Shown: positions 27,458 through 36,134 of the stretch, in pieces
Layout of the letters: the number at the start of each line of letters is the position of its first letter
Numbering within the stretch: position 1 is the first letter of the stretch
Assembly: GCA_963675995.2 (NCBI GenBank)
Contig: CAXXIY010000002.1
Span: 2,728,001 to 2,792,000, forward strand
DNA length: 64,000 nt
Origin: JAAFHB01 sp963675995
Lineage (GTDB): Bacteria; Bacteroidota; Bacteroidia; Bacteroidales; Prolixibacteraceae
Direction: 5' to 3'
Notes under the pieces: model-generated
Told to the model about the DNA's origin: nothing
Seen by the model: the letters and a program-made list of their open reading frames with translations, nothing else
Database searches by the model: none
Made by a program: the position numbers and the translations under genes

Positions 27458-28291
27458 TTATTTAATGTCAAGAGGAGGCAAAACACGATTCATTTTCCCC
27501 GAAACCAAACCTTCGGAATCAATCTCTACAATCTCAAATCCTAAAGCCTTAATTTCAAAAATAATGCGCTCGCTAACCAACTGGAGCTTTTCAAGATCAA
27601 CCGGCTTAACTTCAATTTTCGCTTTTATCCCGTAATGACGGACCCTGACATCGTCAAATCCATAACTGTTCAGAATATTTTCCGCTTCTTCGATTTGTTT
27701 TAATTTCCCAACTGTCACTTCCTGATTATATGGAATTCGTGAACTCAGACATGGGCTTGCTGGTTTATTCCAGTTTGGAAGGTTGAAATGCCGGGCAATG
27801 GTGCGTACCTCCTCCTTGGAAACTTTGCAATCAACCAGCGGGGAGAAAACCTCGTGTTTTTGCGCAGCATCAAGACCTGGACGATAGTCGCCGAGGTCAT
27901 CGAAATTTGTTCCGCTTAAGATCTCGAAACCTGGATATTCATCTTTCATCCGCTGAAGATCGTGAAACAGATGGTCCTTGCAATAGAAACATCGATTTAT
28001 AGGATTTTGGCTGTAACGGATATCACTCAGCTCATTGGTCTTTATCACCTTAAGTTGAATATCAAACTCCTCACAAAATGATTTTGCTAAATTAAAATCC
28101 TTGTTCTTAAGACTCTCCGAATTTGAAATTACACCAATCGCATGATCGCTTCCTTGAAATTTTCTGGCAAGAAAAATCACCAGAGTGGAATCAATTCCAC
28201 CAGAGAAAGCAACTATTGAACCCTTTCTTTGACTGAACCATTTACCGAGTAAACCGAGCTTATCAATCAGGGCAGAATTTAGTTCGTCCAT
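27458..28291 (-). CDS. larE: Nickel-pincer cofactor synthesis protein LarE (sulfur insertion)
   Basis: This 277-aa PP-loop ATPase sulfurises the pincer precursor. The ATP-binding motif is FSGGIDST (about residues 29-36). Three cysteines sit in the key places: CFYC (C101, C104) and SPCLSSR (C181). The three-Cys arrangement resembles LarE types reported to carry a [4Fe-4S] cluster, in contrast to the single sacrificial cysteine of L. plantarum LarE. I chose ATG 28291; a TTG one codon upstream is possible. It is the first gene of the larECB-oxidoreductase operon. Confidence 0.92.
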   Translation of the reverse strand: MDELNSALIDKLGLLGKWFSQRKGSIVAFSGGIDSTLVIFLARKFQGSDHAIGVISNSESLKNKDFNLAKSFCEEFDIQLKVIKTNELSDIRYSQNPINRCFYCKDHLFHDLQRMKDEYPGFEILSGTNFDDLGDYRPGLDAAQKHEVFSPLVDCKVSKEEVRTIARHFNLPNWNKPASPCLSSRIPYNQEVTVGKLKQIEEAENILNSYGFDDVRVRHYGIKAKIEVKPVDLEKLQLVSERIIFEIKALGFEIVEIDSEGLVSGKMNRVLPPLDIK

Positions 28292-28303
28292 CAATTAAAA
28301 TTT

Positions 28304-28329
28304 TATTCCGATTTATTGGAAACGGAATA
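28304..28329. promoter_or_regulatory. Dyad upstream of larE
   Basis: A perfect 7-bp inverted repeat TATTCCG/CGGAATA with a 12-bp spacer is 13 bp upstream of the larE start, a position suited to an operator or leader hairpin. Confidence 0.3.
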
Positions 28330-28566
28330 TATCAAAATCCCGCACCTTAAAAAGCAATACGATATTCCTTTAACCATATTACCTGGTAAAACTATATATT
28401 ATTATTGAAGAATCGGTAGGCTGTGATCCTAATGATTAGATCGATTCACCATAAATCATTCAAAACATTTTTCTTAAACCTTATCAATTTCAAATTGACG
28501 AAAAGATGTAATCATTAATAAACAGCTATTTAAGTCAGATTAATTGATAATAGCAAGAAGTTTTTA

Positions 28567-28594
28567 GAATAATCTAAAAATATGAATACTTTTG
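28567..28594 (+). promoter_or_regulatory. Promoter of the OB-fold lipoprotein gene
   Basis: TACTTTTG at 28587-28594 matches TAnnTTTG. A TTTTAG sequence lies 19 bp upstream as a weak -33 element. The predicted start is about 40 bp before ATG 28643. Confidence 0.55.
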
Positions 28595-28642
28595 CATCGT
28601 TAAAGGGAAAATCCTGGACAATAACGTAAAAATAAAGACGCT

Positions 28643-29347
28643 ATGAAATTTAATTTATTTGTACTCACTGCCGGTATCATTGTGCTGTTTGCATCGTGTC
28701 AGCCGAAAAGCAAAACCAAAGAGAATCTGGCACCTAATGTGCATAAAATTACCGCAAAAGAGGTAATACAATCCAGTAATTACACCTATATCCGTGCTGA
28801 TGAAGATGGCAAGGAAAGTTGGCTTGCAATTGCCAAACAGGAGGTTGAGACGGGCAAGTCCTTCTATTATGAACCAAACATTGAAATGACGGATTTCACA
28901 AGTAAGGAACTGAAAAAAACCTTCAAGTCGATCATGTTTGTTTCGAAATTCAGCGAAATGCCGATTCTAGCGCAGGAGCAAAATGCGGTTGCAGAAATGC
29001 CTAAAGGGAAGCAGGCGGCAGTGGCGAAGGAGGGGATAAAAATTGATCCCGTATCAGGTGGAATCACCATTGCACAACTCTATTCAAACAAAGATTCTTA
29101 TTCTGGTAAAACAGTAAAAATCAAAGGTGAAGTAGTCAAATACAATCCCGAGATTATGGGTAAAAATTGGCTCCACCTTCAGGATGGGACAAAAAGCAAT
29201 GCAGATTTCGACATCACAATCACAACCACCGATGTTGTAAAAGTGGGTGATGTAGTCACTTTCGAGGGAGTTGTCGCACTGAAAAAGGATTTCGGAGCCG
29301 GATATTTCTACGAAGTAATTGTTGAAGACGGAAAACTGGTAAAATAA
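28643..29347 (+). CDS. Lipoprotein with C-terminal NrfJ-like OB-fold domain
   Basis: The 234-aa protein has a lipoprotein signal with lipobox LFASC (Cys at about residue 19), so it is likely membrane-anchored outside the cytoplasm. The C-terminal 90 residues (GKTVKIKGEVVKYNPEIMGKNWLHLQDGT) resemble the OB-fold domain of NrfJ-type proteins. The N-terminal part (EVIQSSNYTYIRADEDGKESWLAIAKQEVETGKSFYY) appears to be a second small domain. The role is unknown. It is monocistronic, with its own promoter and a strong terminator. Confidence 0.7.
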   Translation: MKFNLFVLTAGIIVLFASCQPKSKTKENLAPNVHKITAKEVIQSSNYTYIRADEDGKESWLAIAKQEVETGKSFYYEPNIEMTDFTSKELKKTFKSIMFVSKFSEMPILAQEQNAVAEMPKGKQAAVAKEGIKIDPVSGGITIAQLYSNKDSYSGKTVKIKGEVVKYNPEIMGKNWLHLQDGTKSNADFDITITTTDVVKVGDVVTFEGVVALKKDFGAGYFYEVIVEDGKLVK

Positions 29348-29377
29348 CCAACCATTGGTTTAACCAGCTAAAAAATG

Positions 29378-29415
29378 ATAAATCCCTTTTTTTCGTTTGA
29401 AAAAAAGGGATTTAT
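29378..29415 (+). terminator. Strong rho-independent terminator after the lipoprotein gene
   Basis: A perfect 16-bp stem (ATAAATCCCTTTTTTT paired with its complement) has a 6-nt CGTTTG loop and is followed by TTTTT. It lies about 30 bp after the stop codon. Confidence 0.85.
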
Positions 29416-29504
29416 TTTTTGGAGATAATTAGGAGAATCAGAAATACTTTGGCGACACCATTCACACAATCTTTTGTATTTTAGCGGCCAATTTGAATAA
29501 TTTT

Positions 29505-32429
29505 ATGAAAAGTACCCTTCCTTTCGAAAAATTATCACAGTCTATTGACGGTGAACTTTATAGCGACAACACCCATCGTATCCTCTACTCTACCGACGCT
29601 TCCTCCTACCGCGAAATGCCGCTGGCGGTAGTGCTGCCAAAGCATAAGGAGGATGTCAGAAATGTACTTGCATTTGCACGCGAACATCACACCTCCATCA
29701 TTCCACGTGGTGCAGGAACCTCATTGGCCGGACAGGTAGTCGGTGGAGGGATAGTTGTCGATATCTCCAAATATATGGATCGTATCCTGGAATTTAACAA
29801 GGAAGAGCGCTGGATTATCGTTGAACCCGGAGTGAACCTTGCGGAATTAAATATTTACCTGAAACCCTATGGTTTGCAGTTCGGACCGGAAACTTCAACG
29901 AGCAATCGTTGTCGCCTGGGCGGGATGCTTGGAAATAACTCTTGCGGTCTAAGGTCACTGATCTATGGAAGCGTGCGTGAACATGTCCTCGAAGTGGATA
30001 CTCTTCTTGCTGACGGATCTGAGGTACAATTCGGACCTCTCACGAAAACTGCTTTCGAAGCAAAATGCAATTCAGACACCAATCATCTGGAGACTTTAAT
30101 CTACCGACAGATCAAAGAGGTGCTCTCCGATGCCAGAATTTGTGACAAAATCCGCGAAGTTTATCCTGAACCAGCTGTCAAGCGGAGGAATATGGGCTAT
30201 GCGGTAGACTTTCTCATGGAAACGGATCCTTTTACCGGGAATGAGGTTCCCTTTAACTTTTCAAAATTATTGGCCGGTTCAGAGGGGACCCTTGCTTTTA
30301 CGACTGCCATTAAGCTGAATCTGATTCCCCTTCCACCAAAAATTAAGTGTGTAGTTCCTGCACATTTTACTTCACTGGAGGAGGCGCTGTATGCCAATAT
30401 TCTGGTCCTAAAACACCACCCGTCAACCGTTGAGCTGATGGATGACATTATCATGAATTGTACCAAAGAGAGCCTGTCGCAACGCGAGAACCGGTTCTTC
30501 ATTGAGGGTGACCCAAAGGCAATTCTGATGATTGAGTTTGCAGCCGACACCCGCGAAGAGATTGAGACATCACATGCCAATATGGTCCGGGAATTAACCG
30601 ATGCAGGTTATGGATACCATTTCCCGCTTATTTTTGGTGATGATAAAATTAAAAAAGTCTGGGAATTGCGTACTGCTGGATTGGGACTCCTCTCCAACAT
30701 TCCGGGAGATAAACGAAGTACCACTGTTATTGAGGATACAGCTATTGCTCCTGAAAATTTACCTGAATATGTTGCAGAATTTAAAACAGTTATCGCAAAA
30801 TATGGTCTGAATTGCATTTATTATGCCCACATTGCCACAGGCGAACTTCATCTGAGACCATTATTAAATCTAAAAGACCCGGAAGATCAAAAGGTTTATG
30901 CCTCTTTAGCCCAGGATGTGGCTGCCCTTGTAAAAAAATTCAGGGGTTCTTTGTCGGGTGAACACGGAGATGGACGGTTACGAGGTTCGTTTATCCCCTT
31001 TATGTTTGGTGATGAGATTTACAACCTCTTCAAAACCATTAAGAAAACCTGGGATCCATGGAATGTGCTCAATCCGGGAAAGATCACCGACGTTCCGCCA
31101 ATCACTCAAAATCTTCGGTTCGAACTGACGAACCGTTATCCCGAAATTCCAACTACCTCCGATTTTTCCTCAACTCATGGATATCTTCGGGCAGTTGAAC
31201 AATGCAATGGATCGGGCGATTGCCGTAAATCGGAAATCATCGGTGGGACGATGTGCCCAACTTACATGGCAACACGTGATGAAGATAAAACAACACGTGC
31301 AAGGGCAAATATCCTGCGCGAGTTTATGCATCATTCCGAGAAGGCAAATCCGCTGATCCAGCAGGAAATTTATAATGTTCTCGATCTCTGTATTTCGTGT
31401 AAAGGGTGCAAAGGCGAATGTCCGTCGAATGTGGATATGGCTAAAATAAAGGCCGAATTTCTGCAACAATATTACGATGTATATGGAATTCCATTACGGT
31501 CGCGGTTGATTGCCTATCTCCCCCGTCTGGGGAAATTGGCTATTTCGTTACGCCCACTAACTAATTTTTTCCTGAATCAGTCATGGGTCAACAAATTGAT
31601 AGGTTTTCACCCAAAACGTAAAATTCCGGGATACTCAACCCAAAGTCTTAGAAAATGGTCCACCCAACAATTGGAAAAACCAGGGCCTAATGGGAAAGTT
31701 TATCTTTTTGCCGATGAGTTTACCAACTACCAGGAATCGGAAATTGGCATTAAGGCGATTCTTCTGCTGAACCATCTTGGATATGAGGTGGTGATTCCGA
31801 AACATCGTGAAAGCAGCAGGACCTTTCTTTCGAAAGGGCTTGTACGCGAGGCAAAAAAAATTGCAACCGATAATGTCTTGCTTTTAAAAGAGATCATCTC
31901 TGATGCGACCCCTCTCATTGGAATAGAGCCTTCCACTATTCTGACCTTCAGGGACGAATACCCCGAATTGGTCAATCAGCCTTTGCAGCAGGCGGCAAAG
32001 GAATTGGGGAAAAATGCCCTCTTGTTTGATGAATTTTTTGTCCGTGAGATGGAGAATGGAAAAATCACGGCTGATCAATTCACTGATGCCAAAAGAGAGA
32101 TCAAGCTTCATACCCATTGCCAGCAAAAAGCCATTGCCTCTTCCCTTTCAACACGACAGATGCTGTCACTTCCCGAGAACTATATCGTACAGGAGACAAA
32201 AGCAGGTTGTTGCGGTATGGCCGGTTCGTTCGGCTATGAGAAAGAGCATTATGAGTTATCGATGCAGATAGGTGAAATGGTTCTTTTCCCTGAAGTGCGG
32301 AAAGCTGATCGTTCAGTAACTATTGCAGCCCCCGGAACCAGCTGTCGACACCATATCAAAGATGGAACAGGTAAAACAGCGGTTCATCCGATTGAGGTGA
32401 TGTATGAAGCGATGAGCAGGAAGAAATGA
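29505..32429 (+). CDS. FAD-binding and Fe-S oxidoreductase, D-lactate/glycolate dehydrogenase type
   Basis: The 974-aa fused protein has three parts. An FAD_binding_4 domain (IIPRGAGTSLAGQVVGGGIVVD, about residue 65) leads into an FAD-oxidase C-terminal domain ending near the SGEHGDGRLRG motif. Then comes an Fe-S region with cysteine motifs (SGDCRKSEIIGGTMCPT; LCISCKGCKGECPSN), and last a CCG-type domain (GCCGMAGSFGYEKEH). This is the Dld/GlcD-GlcF fusion type that oxidises D-lactate or another 2-hydroxyacid and passes electrons to quinone. I chose ATG 29505 rather than the TTG four codons upstream. The nearby larECB operon supports lactate as substrate (inference). The stop overlaps the next start (ATGA). 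Confidence 0.82.
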   Translation: MKSTLPFEKLSQSIDGELYSDNTHRILYSTDASSYREMPLAVVLPKHKEDVRNVLAFAREHHTSIIPRGAGTSLAGQVVGGGIVVDISKYMDRILEFNKEERWIIVEPGVNLAELNIYLKPYGLQFGPETSTSNRCRLGGMLGNNSCGLRSLIYGSVREHVLEVDTLLADGSEVQFGPLTKTAFEAKCNSDTNHLETLIYRQIKEVLSDARICDKIREVYPEPAVKRRNMGYAVDFLMETDPFTGNEVPFNFSKLLAGSEGTLAFTTAIKLNLIPLPPKIKCVVPAHFTSLEEALYANILVLKHHPSTVELMDDIIMNCTKESLSQRENRFFIEGDPKAILMIEFAADTREEIETSHANMVRELTDAGYGYHFPLIFGDDKIKKVWELRTAGLGLLSNIPGDKRSTTVIEDTAIAPENLPEYVAEFKTVIAKYGLNCIYYAHIATGELHLRPLLNLKDPEDQKVYASLAQDVAALVKKFRGSLSGEHGDGRLRGSFIPFMFGDEIYNLFKTIKKTWDPWNVLNPGKITDVPPITQNLRFELTNRYPEIPTTSDFSSTHGYLRAVEQCNGSGDCRKSEIIGGTMCPTYMATRDEDKTTRARANILREFMHHSEKANPLIQQEIYNVLDLCISCKGCKGECPSNVDMAKIKAEFLQQYYDVYGIPLRSRLIAYLPRLGKLAISLRPLTNFFLNQSWVNKLIGFHPKRKIPGYSTQSLRKWSTQQLEKPGPNGKVYLFADEFTNYQESEIGIKAILLLNHLGYEVVIPKHRESSRTFLSKGLVREAKKIATDNVLLLKEIISDATPLIGIEPSTILTFRDEYPELVNQPLQQAAKELGKNALLFDEFFVREMENGKITADQFTDAKREIKLHTHCQQKAIASSLSTRQMLSLPENYIVQETKAGCCGMAGSFGYEKEHYELSMQIGEMVLFPEVRKADRSVTIAAPGTSCRHHIKDGTGKTAVHPIEVMYEAMSRKK

Positions 32430-33157
32430 AGAAAATTGTTTTAATCACTTTAGGAATCCTCCTGATCATTTCAACTATTGCAATCATCCTGATTATCAAT
32501 TCCCACCCTACAGAGGAACCCAATGGTGTTGAGATTGATAAGTCAATCTATCCGATCACCGGAATTGATGTATCGCGTCATACCGGGAAGATCGACTTCA
32601 AAAAATTGAAAGAACTATGCACTGATACAATTGATTTTGTCTATATCAAGGCGACTGAAGGGATGAATCTTGTGGATAAAAACTTTGAAGATAATTATAA
32701 CAACGCCCGGCAAAATGACCTCGCGGTAGGCGCGTACCATTTTTTCAAATTTAATGTTGAAGGAAAGGAACAGGCAAAAAATTATTTACAAACCATTAAA
32801 GATAAATCCTTTGATCTTCCTCTGGTTTTAGATGTTGAAGAATGGAGTAATTCTGCCAGTGTGCCAATGGATCAGGTGATCAAGGAAATCGGAGCCTTTA
32901 TTGCTGCAATTGAGCGGAAGAGAAAGGATAGAGTAATGATTTATACAAACGAAAGCAGTTATCAAAAATACATACAAGATAATTTTGGTTCAAATGAGAT
33001 TTGGATTTGTTCGTTCAACGAGCAACCGAATATTCAGCATGAATGGACATTATGGCAGCACTCGCATAAAGGAAAATTGGAAGGAGCTGAAGGCTGGGTT
33101 GATATAAACACTTTTAATGGTTCAAGAGCAGCCTGGAGGGGGTTTCTGAAGAAATAA
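32426..33157 (+). CDS. GH25-family lysozyme (muramidase), membrane-anchored
   Basis: The 243-aa protein starts with a hydrophobic anchor (IVLITLGILLIISTIAIILII). A glycoside hydrolase family 25 domain follows: ITGIDVSRHTGKIDF (first catalytic Asp), FVYIKATEG, GAYHFFKF, LPLVLDVEEW with the paired acidic residues, and the C-terminal IWICSFN and LWQHSHKG. GH25 enzymes cleave the MurNAc-GlcNAc bond of peptidoglycan. The start overlaps the stop of the upstream dehydrogenase by 4 bp (ATGA), so they are translationally coupled although their functions differ. Confidence 0.87.
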   Translation: MKKIVLITLGILLIISTIAIILIINSHPTEEPNGVEIDKSIYPITGIDVSRHTGKIDFKKLKELCTDTIDFVYIKATEGMNLVDKNFEDNYNNARQNDLAVGAYHFFKFNVEGKEQAKNYLQTIKDKSFDLPLVLDVEEWSNSASVPMDQVIKEIGAFIAAIERKRKDRVMIYTNESSYQKYIQDNFGSNEIWICSFNEQPNIQHEWTLWQHSHKGKLEGAEGWVDINTFNGSRAAWRGFLKK

Positions 33158-33276
33158 ATTAACAGCATCTGCAAGGTTCACTTTGGCTTCTTCATCCTGA
33201 AATGGCCAGATTCAAATAACCCGGGATAAGCAATCCCGATAAATTGTAGCTTTACAACTAATTAACTCCAGACATT

Positions 33277-34005
33277 ATGAATACAATTCTGAAATATATG
33301 GGTAAATTCAATTACCGGAAGTTATTTTGGGTGACACAGTTCGCAATTGCAATGGGGATAATGGAAAGTGCGGTGGTGATTTACCTCCGGGAATTATATT
33401 ACCCCGAAGGATTTCATTTCCCTATCAGAGCAACTTCAACTACAATTGCATTCACAGAGTTGTTGCGGGAACTGGCAACCATCTTCATGCTTCTGGGAGT
33501 TGGAATGTTGGCCGGTAAGAACAAGCAGGAACGGTTTGCATGGTTTATCTACAGCTTCGCCATCTGGGATATCATCTATTATATTTTCCTTTACCTTATT
33601 ATTGGCTGGCCGACAAGTCTTGCCGAATGGGACGTGCTTTTTCTTCTACCAATGATATGGGTAGGACCCGTTTGGGCACCGGTATTTTTATCATTGTTAA
33701 TGATACTTTTAGCGAAGTGCATTTTACATTTCTCCAGAAAAAGTAAAGATTCAGAACTGAAGCCAATTGAATGGTTTGTACTTACCGGTGGCTCATTAAC
33801 GGTAATTATAGCCTTCTGCAAGGACTATTATCAGTTTATGACTTCACACCATCCAATGATCTCAATGACCCAACTCTTCTACTCAAAGCAAACCATTACC
33901 TATACTACTCAATATATTCCAGGGGATTTTGATGTAATGACGTTTATTTTGGGATGTACTGTGATCTGTGTCGGGATCGGGATGTACATTATCCGCAATA
34001 AATAA
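33277..34005 (+). CDS. Integral membrane protein of unknown function
   Basis: The 242-aa protein has about six hydrophobic segments. Charged residues sit in membrane-facing positions (ESAVVIYLRELYYPEGF near residue 30, TELLRELATIFML near 60), and WDIIYYIFLYLIIGWP is found around 107. I do not recognise the family. An inverted repeat (CGGGAT-N5-ATCCCG, 33222-33238) lies 39 bp upstream. It is probably a separate transcript from the lysozyme, 119 bp away. Confidence 0.6.
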   Translation: MNTILKYMGKFNYRKLFWVTQFAIAMGIMESAVVIYLRELYYPEGFHFPIRATSTTIAFTELLRELATIFMLLGVGMLAGKNKQERFAWFIYSFAIWDIIYYIFLYLIIGWPTSLAEWDVLFLLPMIWVGPVWAPVFLSLLMILLAKCILHFSRKSKDSELKPIEWFVLTGGSLTVIIAFCKDYYQFMTSHHPMISMTQLFYSKQTITYTTQYIPGDFDVMTFILGCTVICVGIGMYIIRNK

Positions 34006-34084
34006 ATGCAGGAATTAATATTTAAAATCATTGGTTTCCGGATAAAATCAAGAGTTATCTCTTAATACAAATATTATAAGTCCT

Positions 34085-34190
34085 TTACAAAGATGTCGCC
34101 ACCATATGGCTTCGTTTCGATTCATTACCATTCTACAAAGATTTAGCGGCTACGCTGTCATGCTTTCTACAACGTAGTTGCTAAATCTTT
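34085..34190. repeat. Intergenic repeat units forming a long hairpin
   Basis: The gap after the membrane protein holds two related units, beginning TTTACAAAGATGTCGCC (34085) and TCTACAAAGATTTAGCGG (34132). The second forms an 18-position hairpin: arm 34137-34154 pairs with 34173-34190, with only two G·U positions and an 18-nt loop. Units of the form ACAAAGATGTCGC recur, to my recollection, in intergenic DNA of Bacteroidota, so this may be a REP-like interspersed element. Whether other copies exist elsewhere cannot be seen here. Confidence 0.5.
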
Positions 34191-34286
34191 ACAAATAAAC
34201 ACATCGCAAATACCTTAGAACCAATCAGCTGCAACATATTAAAAATCTAATAAAATAATTGGGTTAATGCATTAATCGTACAAGTA

Positions 34287-34943
34287 CTATCGAATACACG
34301 ACCGCAAATAGCTGACTGTCTCAGGCCCTTCGTTAAAAAGGAGATCAAGAATACAAAGATTGGGTACAAATCCCCATTTATCGCTAAAAACCTGAATGTA
34401 GGGAGATGGATAAAAATAGTCATCTTTCACCTGTTTCTGTTGTTTTGGGTGGATCGCATAACGAAAGTCAGCAATTGATTCAGGGACTTCACCTGGGGGA
34501 CAGAATTCTGCAGTATAATTTGGAACGATATCCAAATTAAGGACCTTTAAAACCGTATTTTGAATATCAAAATTAAAATCGATCAGGAATTTCCACCTTT
34601 TCTCGTGAAAGAAGGGGGCCAAATCATCGGAATAATATTCGAAAAACGGCGAATTATTGTAGGCCGACGAAATTCCCCTCCAATGCAACTGTTGCCAGTG
34701 ATGATCATAGGCGAGTCGAATATCCCTGATCGGCCCCTTTGCTCCCGGACCGTCAACCACGGGAAGCGACATCTGCAATGGTCCGTTTGCTGCCAGTATG
34801 AGGGTACGATTGCGGTAGGATTGTTTCAGATAGCTCTCACAATATTCAATATAGATCTGGTCATAGCTGATCAGTTTGGTATAATACTGAACAGGAGCTA
34901 GGTATGCACTGCTTAGTAATACACTGGACTCTTTCTTAATCAT
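34287..34943 (-). CDS. WbqC family protein
   Basis: The 218-aa protein matches WbqC: LLSSAYLAPVQYYTKL at the start, YLKQSYRNRTLILAANGPLQMSLPVV, the HWQQLHWRGISSAYNNSPFFEYY motif, and the DLLFNEGPE ending. WbqC-like proteins occur in surface polysaccharide or modification contexts; the exact reaction is not established. I chose ATG 34943, which overlaps the upstream stop as TGATG, over a TTG one codon earlier. It is the last gene in the dapB-lepB-lipoprotein-lapA-wbqC run. Confidence 0.82.
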   Translation of the reverse strand: MIKKESSVLLSSAYLAPVQYYTKLISYDQIYIEYCESYLKQSYRNRTLILAANGPLQMSLPVVDGPGAKGPIRDIRLAYDHHWQQLHWRGISSAYNNSPFFEYYSDDLAPFFHEKRWKFLIDFNFDIQNTVLKVLNLDIVPNYTAEFCPPGEVPESIADFRYAIHPKQQKQVKDDYFYPSPYIQVFSDKWGFVPNLCILDLLFNEGPETVSYLRSCIR

Positions 34944-35290
34944 CAATCATCGAAAAATTTATGTCCGGGTTCCCCTTCAATGGATACCCCTTTATCAGAA
35001 ATCAAATCGTCGTCCTCCTTATTATTGTAGGTTTCATCCACTGGATCTTCAACACCGTTAATCCGGTTCTGAAGTTTTTTAATTCTGTTTCTTAACCGTT
35101 GCTTGTCAATAAATGAGAATACCGCAGTGATCGATACCCCTATCAAAATGGCAATCATCAATAAGAGTGCAAGGGGTACATCTGTGAATTTCATCCACAA
35201 AATTTTAACCGGAACTTTAACCTCATTTTGCAAGGTAAAAATGACCATCGCCACTCCAAGCATAATTCCTGCCAGTAAACCTCTTTGCAT
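34943..35290 (-). CDS. LapA-domain small membrane protein
   Basis: The 115-aa protein has two hydrophobic segments (LLAGIMLGVAMVIFTLQN, about 4-21, and VPLALLLMIAILIGVSITAVFSFI, about 38-61). The pattern NEVKVPVKILWMKFTDVPLALLL between them is typical of the LapA (DUF1049) family. A basic coiled helix (KQRLRNRIKKLQNRING) and an acidic tail follow. LapA proteins act with LPS assembly machinery in E. coli; the role in Bacteroidota is unclear. Its stop overlaps the WbqC start. Confidence 0.72.
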   Translation of the reverse strand: MQRGLLAGIMLGVAMVIFTLQNEVKVPVKILWMKFTDVPLALLLMIAILIGVSITAVFSFIDKQRLRNRIKKLQNRINGVEDPVDETYNNKEDDDLISDKGVSIEGEPGHKFFDD

Positions 35291-35301
35291 TGGATCAAGT
35301 T

Positions 35302-35811
35302 TTAATTGGTTTGTAGGGTCACCGGTTTCTCTTTTTCAGGCTTTAATTTCAATCGTCTGATTTCAGCGGTATTGATCTCCACTTTTTCATCGTCCGGTGC
35401 ATTGTAATCATTTCGGAAGAATACATTATAAGCAACACCCATTGGAACAATAACCTTTGCTGACTTTAGGGGTGGCATCACGATTTCGCGTATATCACAA
35501 AATGCAGAATCCCTCCAATGCCAGTCGGTGATCATGTTTACAAACAATGTATCTGTAGATTCGTTGATCAAGGTCATTTTTTTAAATGACTGTGATTGCG
35601 GATCAGGATAAACGTTTACACCAGTAAAAACCGCCAAAACTGAGGATGCGACCAGTAATGAACCTTCCCCTATATTGACCCCTGTCCGGTATCCATGCAT
35701 TTTTTTTTGTCGTTCAATACTTTGCGGATCGGTGATGTACCCGGAAACGCTACAGGATAAAAGAATTGAAAAAGAAATGCATATGGAAATCAATAAGGTT
35801 AAAATTTTCAT
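35302..35811 (-). CDS. Lipoprotein of unknown function
   Basis: The 169-aa protein has a lipoprotein signal peptide (LLISICISFSILLSC, Cys at about residue 20). The mature part includes a possible hydrophobic stretch (GSLLVASSVLAVFTGVNVY) and a C-terminal beta-rich region. I do not recognise the family. It lies 11 bp upstream of lapA and may be co-transcribed with it. Confidence 0.6.
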   Translation of the reverse strand: MKILTLLISICISFSILLSCSVSGYITDPQSIERQKKMHGYRTGVNIGEGSLLVASSVLAVFTGVNVYPDPQSQSFKKMTLINESTDTLFVNMITDWHWRDSAFCDIREIVMPPLKSAKVIVPMGVAYNVFFRNDYNAPDDEKVEINTAEIRRLKLKPEKEKPVTLQTN

Positions 35812-36134
35812 AGTGCAAGCATTTAAACTCCCGAAGAATATTGTATCTAAGTAAACTGAAAAATATATTGACGTATTAATAATTCAACCTATTGTCTTTT
35901 CTGACCTCCCCTAATCCCTTACTTTGGCTACGTTCAATAACCACCAGTGGTGGGAAACTGAGGGGAATAGAGTAGAGGAAAGAGTAAAAGTTATTCATAT
36001 TTCGGACCAGAAGTCTCCCCTAACCTCCCCAGGCCTCTCCTAAGGAGGCGATTAAAAGGCCGGTGTAGTTCAGAAGGCAGGAGATTCAGAGGAGTCTGAA
36101 ATTTCAACAATATGTTTTAGTCATTACTTAAAAT
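35812..36134. other. Intergenic, 323 bp, with CTCCCCTAA repeats and palindromes
   Basis: CTCCCCTAA occurs twice, near 35906 and 36007, each within a C-rich segment followed by G-rich complement. Perfect palindromes include CCACCAGTGGTGG (35941-35953) and CTCCTAAGGAG near 36034. The pieces resemble degraded copies of an interspersed intergenic element. No gene is seen. Confidence 0.45.

Larger units (their letters stand above)
28295..28642. other. Divergent control region between larE and a lipoprotein gene
   Basis: The 348 bp hold a recognisable plus-strand promoter at its right end. Next to larE is the dyad TATTCCG-N12-CGGAATA (28304-28329), a possible operator for the lar operon. No small gene is evident, and the DNA is AT-rich. 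Confidence 0.5.
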
